Positions 4,986 through 5,445 of a stretch of DNA of 5,445 bases are shown one piece after another. The notes under the pieces are model-generated. The model saw only the letters and a program-made list of their open reading frames with translations, did not search any database and was not told the origin of the DNA. The position numbers were made by a program, and so were the translations under genes. Within the stretch, counting starts at the first letter, position 1, and each line of letters starts with the position of its first letter. Source of the DNA: Alphaproteobacteria bacterium (GTDB lineage: Bacteria > Pseudomonadota > Alphaproteobacteria > UBA828); assembly GCA_022826345.1 (NCBI GenBank), contig JAJDVB010000224.1, forward strand, positions 1 through 5,445, written 5' to 3'.

Positions 4986-5445
4986 TCACCCGACGTATTC
5001 CGCCCAGTCGTTCATCAGCACCCTGCGCCGGTCGAACAGGTCGCTGCGCCGGTAGGCCGCTTCCACGCGATCGCTGTTGACGTGCGCAAGCGCGAGCTCG
5101 CACACCTCGCGCGGCGCGTCGGTGCACTCCGCCGCCCAGTCCCGGAAGCTTGAGCGGAACCCGTGCGGGACCGCGCCGATCGCGAGCTCGCGCAGCAGGA
5201 GCGCCATCAGGGAGTGGTTCGGGACCCGCCCGGTGAGCGACGGGAAGACGAGGCCGCCGCTGCCGGCCAGCCGCCCGGCCGCGTCGTCGAGGACTTCGAG
5301 CGCCCGGGGCGAGAGCGGCACGCGGTGCTCGCGGCCCGCCTTCATCCGCTCGCCGGGCACCGTCCACACCGCCCCGGCGCGGTCGATCTCGGTCCACCGG
5401 GCGTTGCGCACCTCGCCCGAGCGCGCGGCGGTGAGCACCAGGAAC
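4986..5445 (-). CDS. P4-like tyrosine integrase, catalytic domain (partial, N-terminus outside window)
   Basis: The visible C-terminal 153 codons carry the complete catalytic set of a tyrosine recombinase, which cuts and rejoins DNA at attachment sites. Numbering from the Val codon at 5438, R6 lies in TAARSGEVRNARW and K33 in ERMKAGREHRVPLS. H92 and R95 lie in PHGFRSSFRDWAAE, H119 in LAHVNSDRVE, and the nucleophile Y129 in AAYRRSDL. These boxes are typical of the P4/DUF4102-type integrases of genomic islands, ICEs and prophages. The tail (DLFDRRRVLMNDWAEYVG) is also usual, so the 3' end is intact. The true start and the DNA-binding N-terminal domains lie beyond 5445. In P4-type islands the attachment site usually lies near the 5' side of the gene, which here is outside the window. 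No key residue is missing, so it is probably active if complete. Confidence 0.92.
   Translation of the reverse strand, partial: FLVLTAARSGEVRNARWTEIDRAGAVWTVPGERMKAGREHRVPLSPRALEVLDDAAGRLAGSGGLVFPSLTGRVPNHSLMALLLRELAIGAVPHGFRSSFRDWAAECTDAPREVCELALAHVNSDRVEAAYRRSDLFDRRRVLMNDWAEYVG

Noticed and set aside
4053..5397. Long minus-strand open frames of about 270-280 codons over the structured block and the integrase
   Set aside because: They lie in other frames of the integrase or the hairpin-rich stretch, are Arg/Ala/Pro-rich with no motif, and have no ribosome binding site. Very high G+C makes such frames common.
1..5445. CRISPR array
   Set aside because: No regularly spaced direct repeats were seen. 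The only repeated unit has two copies more than 500 bases apart.

Overview
The window looks like an accessory or mobile part of a high-GC proteobacterial chromosome, most likely a gammaproteobacterium. The basis is the codon use and the flanking pieces of integrative-element machinery. At the left edge are two short gene pieces on the minus strand that read like neighbouring conjugation genes of a GI-type integrative and conjugative element (ICE). At the right edge is the catalytic half of a P4-like tyrosine integrase, also on the minus strand. Between them lie a few intact genes in a background of decayed fragments and inverted repeats.

Left to right: (1) 1-208, the start of a PFL_4703-like conjugation gene and the 3' end of a TIGR03750-like gene, joined by a 4-base stop/start overlap. 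The recognisable coding sequence stops near 208, beside a short palindrome. (2) 229-735, no intact gene; a plus-strand relic at 580-717 resembles a nuclease-tail ('sunset'-like) module. (3) 739-1161, an intact 140-residue protein of unknown function with a strong ribosome binding site and lower G+C than its surroundings. (4) 1211-2899 minus, a 562-residue fusion of a beta-class DNA methyltransferase and an Mrr-like nuclease domain, convergent with the unknown gene. (5) 2900-3720, no intact gene; it holds a Calx-beta repeat relic that two single-base corrections restore to one frame. (6) 3721-4313, two same-orientation 59-base palindromic repeats on either side of a small 55-residue ORF (3818-3985 minus) that has its own Shine-Dalgarno sequence. 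(7) 4364-4726, a dense run of stem-loops, several with tetraloops, that looks like one large structured RNA. It may be a decayed group II intron, but I could not identify it. (8) 4891-4925, a strong hairpin downstream of the integrase gene. (9) 4986-5445, the integrase.

The only clearly functional systems are the methyltransferase-nuclease protein, which is probably a self-contained restriction-modification or modification enzyme, and the integrase. The integrase is consistent with an integrated element whose remaining part lies beyond the right edge. The most unusual features are the paired 59-base palindromes around a tiny gene and the structured-RNA block next to them.
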